Positions 49,381-57,603 of a stretch of 64,000 nucleotides of DNA are shown in pieces. The position numbers and the translations under genes were made by a program. The notes beneath the pieces are model-generated. The model worked only from the letters and a program-made list of their open reading frames with translations. It had not been told where the DNA came from and ran no database searches. Origin of the DNA: Marinobacter oulmenensis (GTDB taxonomy: Bacteria; Pseudomonadota; Gammaproteobacteria; Pseudomonadales; Oleiphilaceae); the NCBI RefSeq assembly GCF_014201735.1, contig NZ_JACHFE010000010.1, forward strand, positions 1 to 64,000, given 5' to 3'. Numbering within the stretch: position 1 is the stretch's first letter; every line of letters begins with the position of its first letter.

Positions 49381-49621
49381 CGATGTCGAGCAGTTGCTCG
49401 GGGTTTTCCAGTTTTTCCATGGCTTCGTCGCAGCAATTCACGGCACGGCAGTCATCGGCAGAACACAGGCCGATGACCTGGCATTCGATGTCCTGGTGCT
49501 GGTCTCCCTCGTTCCGGAAGATCCGGGCCCGGGAGAGAATGGAATGGCAGTGGCCGCAAAGCAGTGTCGGCACCGCGCTACGTTCAGCCAGGATGGCGGT
49601 GTAGTAGTTGTTTTGTGTCAT
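49373..49621 (-). CDS. Small cysteine-rich protein, possibly metal binding (uncharacterised)
   Basis: 82 residues with seven cysteines: C22 and C25 in CGHC, then C47, C53, C58, C63 and C64. Several histidines and many acidic residues are near. No signal peptide or membrane helix is seen. The CxxC pair and the later cluster suggest a zinc or iron-sulfur site, but I do not recognise the family. The ATG has a very strong ribosome site (AGGAGG), which supports it as a real gene. It lies alone between the deaD-like gene and another small gene on the same strand. Confidence 0.75.
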   Translation of the reverse strand: MTQNNYYTAILAERSAVPTLLCGHCHSILSRARIFRNEGDQHQDIECQVIGLCSADDCRAVNCCDEAMEKLENPEQLLDIAS

Positions 49622-49700
49622 AGAAATCCTCCTGATTCGTACAACCCTAATTGCTGAGTGTTACAGTTCCGGGTCGTTACCCGGCTGGTTGCAGAAGTGT

Positions 49701-50057
49701 TTATACGTACTCGTCGTCAGGTCCGACCACTGGGCGACGGTTTGACCGTTTGTCGTCCCATTCCAGTTCCTTGGGGTCGTACCAGCCGATGGCATCAAGT
49801 ACCCGTTGTCGGGTTGCAGGTGACAGCGTCGGCCAGAGTTCCTGAAAATCGTCCAGACCCTGATCGCGCAGACGTTGCTGTTTTCCGCCCAGACGACGGA
49901 TAATTTTGGGCAATTGCAGTGCCTCACCCAACTGGCCGGGCACTTCGACTTCCTGCCCCATGACCTTGCGTCTGTGGGTGCGGGCAGCCAGAACCCGTTG
50001 CAGTTCAGTGGCGGCCTGCAATGCGGTTTCGACAGTAAAAGTCTCCAAAAGTTGCAA
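49701..50057 (-). CDS. Hypothetical protein, TTG start uncertain
   Basis: Up to 118 residues; family not recognised. The sequence is soluble, with a basic segment (ARTHRRKVMGQEVEVP) and a helical C-terminal half (FQELWPTLSPATRQRVLDAI), ending in acidic DDEYV. No in-frame ATG is available near the start; the TTG at 50057 has a poor ribosome site, and another TTG lies a few codons in. Residue composition and lack of runs look like real protein. A longer frame on the same strand (to 50209) has atypical composition and is rejected. Confidence 0.55.
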   Translation of the reverse strand: MQLLETFTVETALQAATELQRVLAARTHRRKVMGQEVEVPGQLGEALQLPKIIRRLGGKQQRLRDQGLDDFQELWPTLSPATRQRVLDAIGWYDPKELEWDDKRSNRRPVVGPDDEYV

Positions 50058-50187
50058 CCCGATGGCTTAATTGGAAAACAATAACAGTACACTATAACCC
50101 GAAGCTGGCTTGGCTGGCCACGCCGCCTGCCGGGCTGTCGCGCCGTTAGCCGGTACTCAAGTCCCCCGAAACAGGACCCTGCGGAAT

Positions 50188-51249
50188 ATGTACGCAAAAC
50201 TCGAGACACGGACCTTTCTCGCCATGCTGGTGGGCGTCTCCCTGGCCTTTGTACTTCTGATGAAGCCTTTTTTCGGGCCGATCTTCTGGGCGGTTGCCAT
50301 CGCCCTGATCTTTCATCCGTTCGAGCGCATGCTGTCGCGCCGCCTGGGTGACCGGCCCAACATCAATGCCCTGATTACCCTGTTCCTGTGTATCACCATC
50401 GTTGTCATCCCGGTGTTGGGGCTGGGAGCCGCGCTGATTTCTGAAGGGGTGGGGCTGTACCAGAAAATCCAGGCCGGCGACATTCGCCCGGGCGAGTACA
50501 TTGATCAGGTCAACCAGTCATTTCCTGCGATTCAGTCGTTTCTGGCCCAGTTTGATGTGAATTTCGGCGAATTGCGGGATAAAGCGGTCAATGCCTTCCT
50601 TGGCGGCAGTCAGATTCTGGCGAAGCAGGCACTGGGCATTGGCCAGAATACTTTTCAGTTTTTCCTGGCGCTGGCACTGATGGTGTATGTGGCGTTCTTC
50701 CTGATCCGGGATGGCCAGAAGCTGGTGGACCTGCTGATTCGCGCCCTGCCGTTGGGGGATGAGCGCGAGCGCCTGCTGTTTGCCAAGTTTGCGGAGGTGA
50801 CCCGGGCCACGGTCAAGGGCAACCTGCTGATCGCCATTATCCAGGGTGCTCTGGGTGGGCTCATTTTCTGGATTCTGGGCATTACCGGAGCCTTGCTCTG
50901 GGGCGTGGTGATGGCGGTGGTGTCACTGCTGCCAGCTGTTGGCGCCGCCATTGTCTGGGTGCCGGCGGCCATCTACCTGGCGGCGGTGGGAGACACTGTG
51001 TCAGCGGCTGTGCTGACCGGTTACGGTGTGGTAGTGATCGGTCTGGCGGATAATCTTTTGCGCCCGATCTTTGTCGGTCGTGATACCAAAATGCCGGATT
51101 ACCTGGTGCTGCTGTCCACCCTCGGCGGTATCGTGCTTTTCGGTATCAACGGGTTTGTCATGGGGCCTTTGGTGGCCGCGTTGTTCATGGCGTTCTGGGG
51201 CATCTTTATCCGGGAATTCGGGGAGGAAGCTCACGAGCATCAGGACTGA
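50188..51249 (+). CDS. AI-2E family (PerM-type) membrane transporter
   Basis: 353 residues, about eight membrane helices with an extended soluble loop after the first ones (IQAGDIRPGEYIDQVNQSF). The family motif GxxLxG...LLPAVGAAIVWVPAAIYL and the end GPLVAALFMAFWGIF are typical. The family includes TqsA (autoinducer-2 export) and sodium/proton antiporters, so the substrate is unknown. The ATG at 50188 has GCGGA upstream; upstream codons (to 50110) are not typical. Confidence 0.88.
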   Translation: MYAKLETRTFLAMLVGVSLAFVLLMKPFFGPIFWAVAIALIFHPFERMLSRRLGDRPNINALITLFLCITIVVIPVLGLGAALISEGVGLYQKIQAGDIRPGEYIDQVNQSFPAIQSFLAQFDVNFGELRDKAVNAFLGGSQILAKQALGIGQNTFQFFLALALMVYVAFFLIRDGQKLVDLLIRALPLGDERERLLFAKFAEVTRATVKGNLLIAIIQGALGGLIFWILGITGALLWGVVMAVVSLLPAVGAAIVWVPAAIYLAAVGDTVSAAVLTGYGVVVIGLADNLLRPIFVGRDTKMPDYLVLLSTLGGIVLFGINGFVMGPLVAALFMAFWGIFIREFGEEAHEHQD

Positions 51250-51250
51250 A

Positions 51251-51285
51251 AAAGCCCGCCGGAACGCATCCGGCGGGCTTTTTTT
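51251..51285. terminator. Bidirectional terminator between the PerM-type gene and ilvD
   Basis: AAAGCCCGCCGGA pairs perfectly with TCCGGCGGGCTTT around a five-base loop, with an A tract on the left and T7 on the right. It lies between convergent genes. Confidence 0.95.
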
Positions 51286-51307
51286 CAGGCTGAGCTGAAT
51301 AGGCGGG

Positions 51308-53143
51308 TCAGTCCAGTTTTTCCAGGTCCCGGACCGCGCCCTTGTCAGCACTGGTGGCCAGCAGGGCATAGGCCTTGAGCGCTGCGGAAACCTTGCGGTC
51401 CCGCGGCAGTTCCGGCTTCCAGCCCTTGGCATCCCGTTCTTCGCGGCGCTTCTGCAGCTCCTCATTGCTCAACTGCACGTCAATGGTGCGGTTGGGGATG
51501 TCGATCAGGATGGTGTCACCGGTTTCGATCAGGCCAATGGCGCCACCGGCAGCTGCCTCCGGAGAGGCGTGGCCGATAGAGAGCCCGGAGGTGCCACCGG
51601 AGAAACGGCCATCCGTCAGTAAGGCACATTCCTTGCCCAGACCCTTGGATTTCAGGTAGCTGGTCGGGTACAGCATCTCCTGCATGCCTGGGCCGCCCTT
51701 GGGCCCTTCGTAGCGGATAATGACCACTTCGCCGGATTTTACTTCATCCTCCAGGATGCCTTTTACGGCCGCGTCCTGGCTTTCAAATACCCGGGCCTTG
51801 CCCTCGAACACCAGGATGCTGTCGTCAACACCGGCGGTTTTGACCACGCAGCCGTTGAGGGCAATGTTGCCGTAGAGAACGGCAAGGCCGCCTTCGCTGG
51901 AGTAGGCGTGGTCAACGGAGCGGATGCAGCCGTTTTCGCGATCACCGTCCAGCGACGGCCACCGGGTATTCTGGCTGAAGGCAGTCTGGCTGGGGATGCC
52001 GGCCGGCCCGGCCTTGTAGAACTCGACCACTTCCGGCGACGGCGAACGCATGATGTCCCAGGTCTCCAGAGCTTCCTTCATGGTTTTGCTGTGAACGGTC
52101 GGCAGGTTGGTGTTGATCAGTCCGCCCCGCTCGAGCTCACCCAGGATGCCCATGATGCCGCCGGCCCGATGGACGTCTTCCATGTGATACAGCGGCGAGT
52201 TCGGAGCCACCTTGCACAGTTGCGGCACATGCCGTGACAGGTGATCAATATGGGATACGGTGAAATCAACGCCGCCTTCCTGGGCTGCCGCCAGCAGGTG
52301 CAGGATGGTGTTGGTGGACCCACCCATGGCGATGTCCATCGTCATGGCGTTCTCGAAGGATTCGAACGAAGCGATGCTGCGCGGAAGGACGCTGGCATCG
52401 TTCTGCTCGTAATAGCGCTTGGCGTTGGCGACGATCTGGCGGCCAGCCTGCAGGAACAGGCGTTCCCGGTCTGCGTGGGTGGCCAGCATGGAGCCGTTGC
52501 CGGGCAGGGCCAGGCCGATGGCCTCGGTCAGGCAGTTCATCGAGTTGGCGGTGAACATGCCCGAGCAGGAGCCGCAGGTGGGGCAGGCGCTGCGTTCGTA
52601 CTCTTCGACCTGCTCGTCGCTGGCGCCCGGATCCGCGGCGATGACCATGGCATCCACCAGATCAAGCTTGTGCTCGGACAGCTTGGTTTTGCCGGCCTCC
52701 ATGGGACCACCGGACACGAAGATGACCGGAATGTTCAGTCGCATGGCGGCCATCAGCATGCCCGGTGTGATCTTGTCGCAGTTGGAGATGCACACCAGCG
52801 CGTCGGCGCAGTGGGCGTTGACCATGTACTCCACGGAATCCGCGATGATCTCCCGGGATGGCAGGGAATAGAGCATGCCGTCGTGGCCCATGGCGATGCC
52901 ATCGTCCACGGCAATGGTATTGAATTCCTTGGCAACGCCGCCGGCAGATTCGATTTCGCGACAGACCAGCTGGCCAAGATCCTTCAGGTGCACATGGCCC
53001 GGCACAAACTGGGTAAAGGAATTGGCCACGGCAATGATCGGCTTGCCAAAATCCTCGTTCTGCATGCCCGTGGCGCGCCAGAGCGCCCGGGCACCGGCCA
53101 TATTACGGCCGCCGGTCGAGGTGTGGGAACGATACTGGGGCAT
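51308..53143 (-). CDS. ilvD: Dihydroxy-acid dehydratase
   Basis: 611 residues (E. coli 616). Iron-sulfur enzyme of valine, leucine and isoleucine synthesis; its valine-branch product 2-oxoisovalerate is the LeuA substrate. Cluster cysteines lie in [11 protein letters not shown] and [25 protein letters not shown] and the start [17 protein letters not shown] are diagnostic. The ATG at 53143 is chosen over an in-frame start at 53167. Confidence 0.97.
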   Translation of the reverse strand: MPQYRSHTSTGGRNMAGARALWRATGMQNEDFGKPIIAVANSFTQFVPGHVHLKDLGQLVCREIESAGGVAKEFNTIAVDDGIAMGHDGMLYSLPSREIIADSVEYMVNAHCADALVCISNCDKITPGMLMAAMRLNIPVIFVSGGPMEAGKTKLSEHKLDLVDAMVIAADPGASDEQVEEYERSACPTCGSCSGMFTANSMNCLTEAIGLALPGNGSMLATHADRERLFLQAGRQIVANAKRYYEQNDASVLPRSIASFESFENAMTMDIAMGGSTNTILHLLAAAQEGGVDFTVSHIDHLSRHVPQLCKVAPNSPLYHMEDVHRAGGIMGILGELERGGLINTNLPTVHSKTMKEALETWDIMRSPSPEVVEFYKAGPAGIPSQTAFSQNTRWPSLDGDRENGCIRSVDHAYSSEGGLAVLYGNIALNGCVVKTAGVDDSILVFEGKARVFESQDAAVKGILEDEVKSGEVVIIRYEGPKGGPGMQEMLYPTSYLKSKGLGKECALLTDGRFSGGTSGLSIGHASPEAAAGGAIGLIETGDTILIDIPNRTIDVQLSNEELQKRREERDAKGWKPELPRDRKVSAALKAYALLATSADKGAVRDLEKLD

Positions 53144-53232
53144 GGTTGCTGCTCTCTTCCAAAACAATGACTGTGAACCTGTCAGGATAACAGATTCAAC
53201 GCCCGTCGCATGGCTGTTTTATCGCCGTGCGT

Positions 53233-53245
53233 TTACACTGTGTAA
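53233..53245. promoter_or_regulatory. Palindrome TTACACTGTGTAA, candidate operator
   Basis: A perfect 6+1+6 palindrome in the gap between ilvD (-) and the HDOD gene (+), about 44 bases before the latter. I do not match it to a known regulator. No strong -35/-10 pair for either gene was found around it. Confidence 0.4.
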
Positions 53246-53288
53246 CAATTTATCGGTGTATTCGTAAACCATTGATAGGGAGTTGCCT

Positions 53289-54545
53289 ATGGGAGGCCGT
53301 CCAAGCCTGCCACTACGTCGTCTCAGGGCGTTCAAACCACTGGGACGCCTGACGGATGATCAACTGGTGCTGCTTGCAAGCCGTGCCGAACGGCGCAGTT
53401 ATGGTGCCGGACAGCGCGTGATGGAGCGCGGCGTCAAGGACGGACTGGATTATTTCCTGATCTCCGGCGTGGTGGAACTCGAGTCCATGGACGGACGAAA
53501 AGACACGATTGAAGCTGATACCGACCGGGCCCTGACACCGGTGGCCCGGCTTCAGCCCCGGATGTATGACGTCAAGGCGGTTCAGCCCTGTGAGTTTCTG
53601 GTCATTGATCAGGACATTCTCAACGACCTGCTGGGCAGCGCGCCGGTGGTTCAGACAGAAGTGCACTCCGGGGACGATGGCACTGACGGAAGCGCCGAGC
53701 AGCATATGCTGATGGAGTTCTACTCCGAGTTGCGCTCCAACCAGGTTCGTCTGCCGAGTGTGCCCGATGTTGCCTGGAAGGTCCGGCGTGTGGTTGATCG
53801 GGAAAACTCCACAGCGGGCGATGTGGCCACGGCGGTGTCGGCCGATCCGTCCATGGCAGCCAAGCTGATACGGGCCTGCAACAGTCCGATCTACCGCGGT
53901 TACAACGATGTTCGGAATGTGCGCGAGGCTGTGGTGCGCCTAGGCACCCATACCACCCGGCAGCTGGTGACGCTGTTCGCCATGAGGGAGGTGTTCAAAA
54001 CCCGCCAGCCGCAACTGCAGCGGGAAATGGATCGGCTGTGGCAGCATTCCCGGGAGGTGGCAGCCCTGTCACGGGTGCTGGCGGATCATCTGACCCGGAT
54101 TGACTCGGAGGAGGCCATGCTGGCCGGTCTGCTGCATGATATTGGCGTGGTGCCGGTACTGGTTCATGCCGAGCACCATACAGCGCTGTTTGCCAATGAG
54201 GACAATCTTCAGCACGCGATCAACGAACTGCGTGCTGATATGGGCGGGGCGGTTCTGGATGCCTGGGCCTTCTCGGATGCCTTCGTGGAAGTGGCCCGCC
54301 ATGCCTGGGACTGGCACTATGAAGGGAATCAGGCTGAGCCGTCTCTGGCCGATGTGGTGATTGTTGCACAATTGCATGCCTTGGGCGCGACCGACGAGCC
54401 CGGGGTCGCCGTGCCGGCCTTCGAGCAGGTGCCGGCCTGGCATCGGCTCGGGAAGCCGGACCTGCATGCCTCCAGCGGCCTGCAGTTGCTCAACGAAGCC
54501 CGTGAGCGGGTGGATGAGGTCAAAGCCCTGCTCTCCATACGATGA
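53289..54545 (+). CDS. HDOD-domain protein with N-terminal cyclic-nucleotide-binding-like domain
   Basis: 418 residues. Residues about 15-115 resemble a cyclic-nucleotide-binding beta roll (GRLTDDQLVLLASRAERRSY, then DYFLISGVVELES), but the phosphate-binding cassette (GE...RA type) is not recognisable, so it may bind no nucleotide. Residues about 145-345 form an HDOD domain (VRLPSVPDVAWKVRRVVDR, ADPSMAAKLIRACNSPIY), with HD-like LLHDIGVVPVLVHAEHH. HDOD proteins act in signalling and gene control. The ATG at 53289 has GGGAG upstream. The next gene follows after 24 bases. Confidence 0.82.
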   Translation: MGGRPSLPLRRLRAFKPLGRLTDDQLVLLASRAERRSYGAGQRVMERGVKDGLDYFLISGVVELESMDGRKDTIEADTDRALTPVARLQPRMYDVKAVQPCEFLVIDQDILNDLLGSAPVVQTEVHSGDDGTDGSAEQHMLMEFYSELRSNQVRLPSVPDVAWKVRRVVDRENSTAGDVATAVSADPSMAAKLIRACNSPIYRGYNDVRNVREAVVRLGTHTTRQLVTLFAMREVFKTRQPQLQREMDRLWQHSREVAALSRVLADHLTRIDSEEAMLAGLLHDIGVVPVLVHAEHHTALFANEDNLQHAINELRADMGGAVLDAWAFSDAFVEVARHAWDWHYEGNQAEPSLADVVIVAQLHALGATDEPGVAVPAFEQVPAWHRLGKPDLHASSGLQLLNEARERVDEVKALLSIR

Positions 54546-54569
54546 AAACAGCCGGAGTCTGAGTCTGCC

Positions 54570-55163
54570 GTGAGCCATAGCCCTAACGAAGTCCCCCTGT
54601 TTCCCCTTGGATCGGTAGTCCTGCCCGGCGGGCGTCTGCCGCTCCAACTGTTCGAGACCCGTTATCTGGACATGCTGACCCGTTGTTTAAAAGACGGCAC
54701 CGGGTTTGTTGTGCTCCTGCTTCGGGAAGGGGCAGAGGCCGGTCGCCGGGCGACCTTCCACGATATCGGCACCTATGTCCGGATCATCGATTTTCAGCAG
54801 ATGGACAACGGGCTGCTGGGGATTACTGTGGAGGGCGATGCCAAAGTCCGCGTTGAGAGCAGCCGGCAACAGGCTGACGGGCTGCATCTGGGTGTTCTGA
54901 GGGACCTGGAACCGGAGCCGGAGTCCGGTATTCCGCCCCAGTACCAGGATTTGCCTCCGCTTCTGGAGGCGCTGTGTCGCCATCCCGTGGTGGACGAGCT
55001 GCAGATGGCGGTGGATTTCACAGATGCGCGGGATGTCGGCTGGCGACTGACCGAACTGTTACCCCTGGACGCCGACCAGAAGCAGTCCCTGATGGAGTTG
55101 CAGGACCCCGTTGAGCGCCTGGACCGGCTTCAGGCTCTGGTTGAGGAACTGGAAGGCAACTAA
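54570..55163 (+). CDS. LON peptidase substrate-binding (N-terminal) domain protein
   Basis: 197 residues from a GTG start. The LON N-domain is seen from the start (VPLFPLGSVVLPGGRLPLQL, then RYLDMLTRCL), with no ATPase or protease domain after it. Such stand-alone proteins are common in proteobacteria and of unknown role, perhaps substrate binding. It is probably co-transcribed with the HDOD gene. Its stop codon overlaps the stop of the convergent DedA-PAP2 gene. Confidence 0.85.
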   Translation: MSHSPNEVPLFPLGSVVLPGGRLPLQLFETRYLDMLTRCLKDGTGFVVLLLREGAEAGRRATFHDIGTYVRIIDFQQMDNGLLGITVEGDAKVRVESSRQQADGLHLGVLRDLEPEPESGIPPQYQDLPPLLEALCRHPVVDELQMAVDFTDARDVGWRLTELLPLDADQKQSLMELQDPVERLDRLQALVEELEGN

Positions 55164-56608
55164 AGTGGCGCGTAACGGGCCAGCGCCCCGACCCATTCGC
55201 TTCGGATATAGAGTAAAGCGAACAGCAGCCAGGCCAGCAGGGCCAGCCAGGTGCTAGCGTCCGCACGGATGGGAACGCGGTCAAAACGGCTGTAACTGGC
55301 TCGTGCCAGCCCGGTGATCGCCAGCCCCAGACACAGTCCCCCCAGCACATCCGTGAACCAGTGCACCCCGAGGTAAAGTCGGCTCAAGGCGACCGGCACC
55401 AGAGGCGCAGAGAGCAGAACGTAGGTCTGCCAGCGCTGGCGGTTGGTTCCCTCTGCGGCGATAAAGCTGGCCAGCAGGGTGGCGGCCACTGTTATACCGG
55501 TGGTATGGCCGCTGGGAAAGGCGCCGGATAAGGGCGGATGCAGCACGGCTTCCGGCCTTGGCACCGCGAAACCGGCCTTGAGTAACCACACCAGGATGGT
55601 GGTCACCGCAGCGGCGACAGCAATGTGCGCAGCGGCTGCGTAGTAGCCACGGAAGCCCAGACTCAGGGACGCCAGAATAGCGCCCGCGATCAGTACCGGG
55701 GGATCGCCCAGCATGGTGAGCAGGATCATGGGCGGATCAAGCAGGGGCTGTCTTAGCAGACTGAACCAGTTGAGTACCCGCTGGTCCAGTTGCTGCAGAA
55801 GATCACTGACCGGGGTCAACTGGCCCAGGATCAGGAACAGTGACAGTGCTGCGATGGCCAACATCAGCGAGGGCAGGGGGAATTCCCCACGGCGGCTTGG
55901 CCGTTCATTGGTATAGAGGCGCCAGAATCGGTGAGTGGCGTCATAGCCCGCCATGCGCTGCTCAAGCCATTGATAGAACGGACTGCCTTCGCCTACGCCC
56001 AGGCGCAGTCGCAACAGCAGGGCGTAGATCAATACCAGTACGGCACCGGCGGCAGCCAGGATCGGATAGAAGTGCGGCGGTGGCTGGACGCTTCCGGACA
56101 TGGCCGAGCCAACAAAAAAACCAGGCAGTACGTAAGCCGGTGCCCAGGCCGTGGCCGAGAGCAGGTTGAAACCGACAAAACGTTGCCAGGGCATCTGCAG
56201 GGCACCTGCAACCAGGGGCATGACTGGCCGGATGGGGCCAACGAAGCGTCCGATCAGTATGCTCTTGCCGCCATGGGCCCGGAAAAAGGATTCGCCATTG
56301 GCGATCATGGCGGGGTAACGGCTGAATGGCCAGATTGCGTGCAGCCGGTCCTTCAGCCGTCGGCCGATAGCAAAGCTCAGCAGGTCGCCAACAATGGCCC
56401 CGAGCCCGGCCCAGAGCAGGGCTTCACCCAGGCCAATGCCGGTTTTTCCGGCCAGGGCCGCCAGTGCAAACAGGATGGCGACCCCGGGAACAATCAGTCC
56501 GGCAATGGCCAGGGATTCCACCAGCGCGGTGGCAAACAGGGCCATGATCAGCCAGTCCGGGTGGCTGCCCACCCAGGCGGTGAAGGTCTCCAGCCAGTCT
56601 CCGGTCAT
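55160..56608 (-). CDS. DedA-PAP2 fusion membrane protein (putative undecaprenyl carrier recycling)
   Basis: 482 residues with two membrane domains. Residues about 1-185 are a DedA-family (UptA-like) domain, with the motif GRFVGPIRPVMPLVAGALQM; the family includes undecaprenyl phosphate translocases. Residues about 245-480 are a PAP2 phosphatase with all three active-site motifs: K344...RP, P365-S-G-H368 and S409-R410...H416...D420. PAP2 proteins such as BcrC and PgpB dephosphorylate undecaprenyl pyrophosphate or phosphatidylglycerol phosphate. The fusion would join two steps of carrier recycling at the periplasmic face; this is inference. Its start overlaps the upstream GGDEF gene by four bases (ATGA). 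Confidence 0.87.
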   Translation of the reverse strand: MTGDWLETFTAWVGSHPDWLIMALFATALVESLAIAGLIVPGVAILFALAALAGKTGIGLGEALLWAGLGAIVGDLLSFAIGRRLKDRLHAIWPFSRYPAMIANGESFFRAHGGKSILIGRFVGPIRPVMPLVAGALQMPWQRFVGFNLLSATAWAPAYVLPGFFVGSAMSGSVQPPPHFYPILAAAGAVLVLIYALLLRLRLGVGEGSPFYQWLEQRMAGYDATHRFWRLYTNERPSRRGEFPLPSLMLAIAALSLFLILGQLTPVSDLLQQLDQRVLNWFSLLRQPLLDPPMILLTMLGDPPVLIAGAILASLSLGFRGYYAAAAHIAVAAAVTTILVWLLKAGFAVPRPEAVLHPPLSGAFPSGHTTGITVAATLLASFIAAEGTNRQRWQTYVLLSAPLVPVALSRLYLGVHWFTDVLGGLCLGLAITGLARASYSRFDRVPIRADASTWLALLAWLLFALLYIRSEWVGALARYAPL

Positions 56609-57603
56609 GCCCTGGATGTTTCTCCCTGGCTGAACCAGGCGGTATCGGCGTTGCGCTGGCGTGCTTCGGCCATGGCCTGCTCAGCCCTGGCTCTGAGCGT
56701 GTCGGCCCTGGTGTCTTCATCAATGCGTGTGGTGCAGCCAAGACTGATCGAGACGATGCCCACGGCCGGCCAGTCCTGCTCACTGATGATACGGCGGATT
56801 CGTTCGGCAATGACCCGCACGCCTTCCTCGGGAGTAAAGGGCAGGATCAGAAAAAACTCCGAGTCCGAGGTGCTGTACAGGGAGTCGCCGGCCCGGATGA
56901 TGGCAAAGAGCTCCCGGGTCATGTTTCTTAACAGGGTTTGAAGCCCGCCGGTACCATGCAGTTTCTGGATTTCCGCGCTGTGGTCCAGGCCCAGACAGAT
57001 CAATGAGAGCGGGTGCCCGGTTGTCATAGAACGACTGATTTCCTTTTGCAGGTTTTCGTCCAGAAATCGTGGATTCTGTGCGCCAGTGACCGGGTCAGTG
57101 AGCGCAAGGTCCTGAGCGGACTGGGCCATGTGGTCATAGTGCCAGACATACAGGGCTGTGACCGCCAGCAGGAGTATTAGTCCGGTGGTGGTGAACAGGG
57201 CGTCTGCAGCAGGGGAACTCTGCCATGCCAGGATTGCCGACGGAATGATCAGCAGGCATGAAAGCACTACGCCTCTGCGTAGGGGAAGGATCAGGAGGTT
57301 GAGCATGATCAGTGGCATGGACCAGTGACTGAGTCCGGGAGCCTTCATGACCAGGGCGGCAGCCACCAGCAGGCTGCTGGTGGCTGCCAGTATGATGGAA
57401 TGGCCAGGTGCCGAGAGCTGCTGGCGTCGGGAAAACAGGGTATAGATCAGCCCGGCCAGCAGAAGCAGCGACATCACCAGAGCCAGGTAAAACAGATCAT
57501 AGAACCCGTAACGCAGGTTCTGTAGTGCCAGTATCAGGACAAACAGGGCTGCCAATCCGTAACCGCCGGAATGGGTCCAGGTCCTCAAGCGGGTTTCTGT
57601 CAT
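56605..57603 (-). CDS. Membrane protein with degenerate GGDEF domain (1)
   Basis: 332 residues: about five or six membrane helices (residues 15-160), then a diguanylate-cyclase-like domain from about 170 (LALTDPVTGAQNPRFLDENL). At the active-site turn the GGDEF signature reads S246-D-S-E-F250, losing both glycines and the first catalytic acid, so c-di-GMP synthesis is unlikely. It may bind a ligand or a partner. The gene overlaps both neighbours by four bases (ATGA), so all three are translationally coupled. Confidence 0.85.
   Translation of the reverse strand: MTETRLRTWTHSGGYGLAALFVLILALQNLRYGFYDLFYLALVMSLLLLAGLIYTLFSRRQQLSAPGHSIILAATSSLLVAAALVMKAPGLSHWSMPLIMLNLLILPLRRGVVLSCLLIIPSAILAWQSSPAADALFTTTGLILLLAVTALYVWHYDHMAQSAQDLALTDPVTGAQNPRFLDENLQKEISRSMTTGHPLSLICLGLDHSAEIQKLHGTGGLQTLLRNMTRELFAIIRAGDSLYSTSDSEFFLILPFTPEEGVRVIAERIRRIISEQDWPAVGIVSISLGCTTRIDEDTRADTLRARAEQAMAEARQRNADTAWFSQGETSRA

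Noticed and set aside
49661..50209. 182-codon minus-strand frame
   Set aside because: Trp/Cys/Arg-rich, overlaps the better 118-codon frame and reads across the upstream region of the PerM-type gene.
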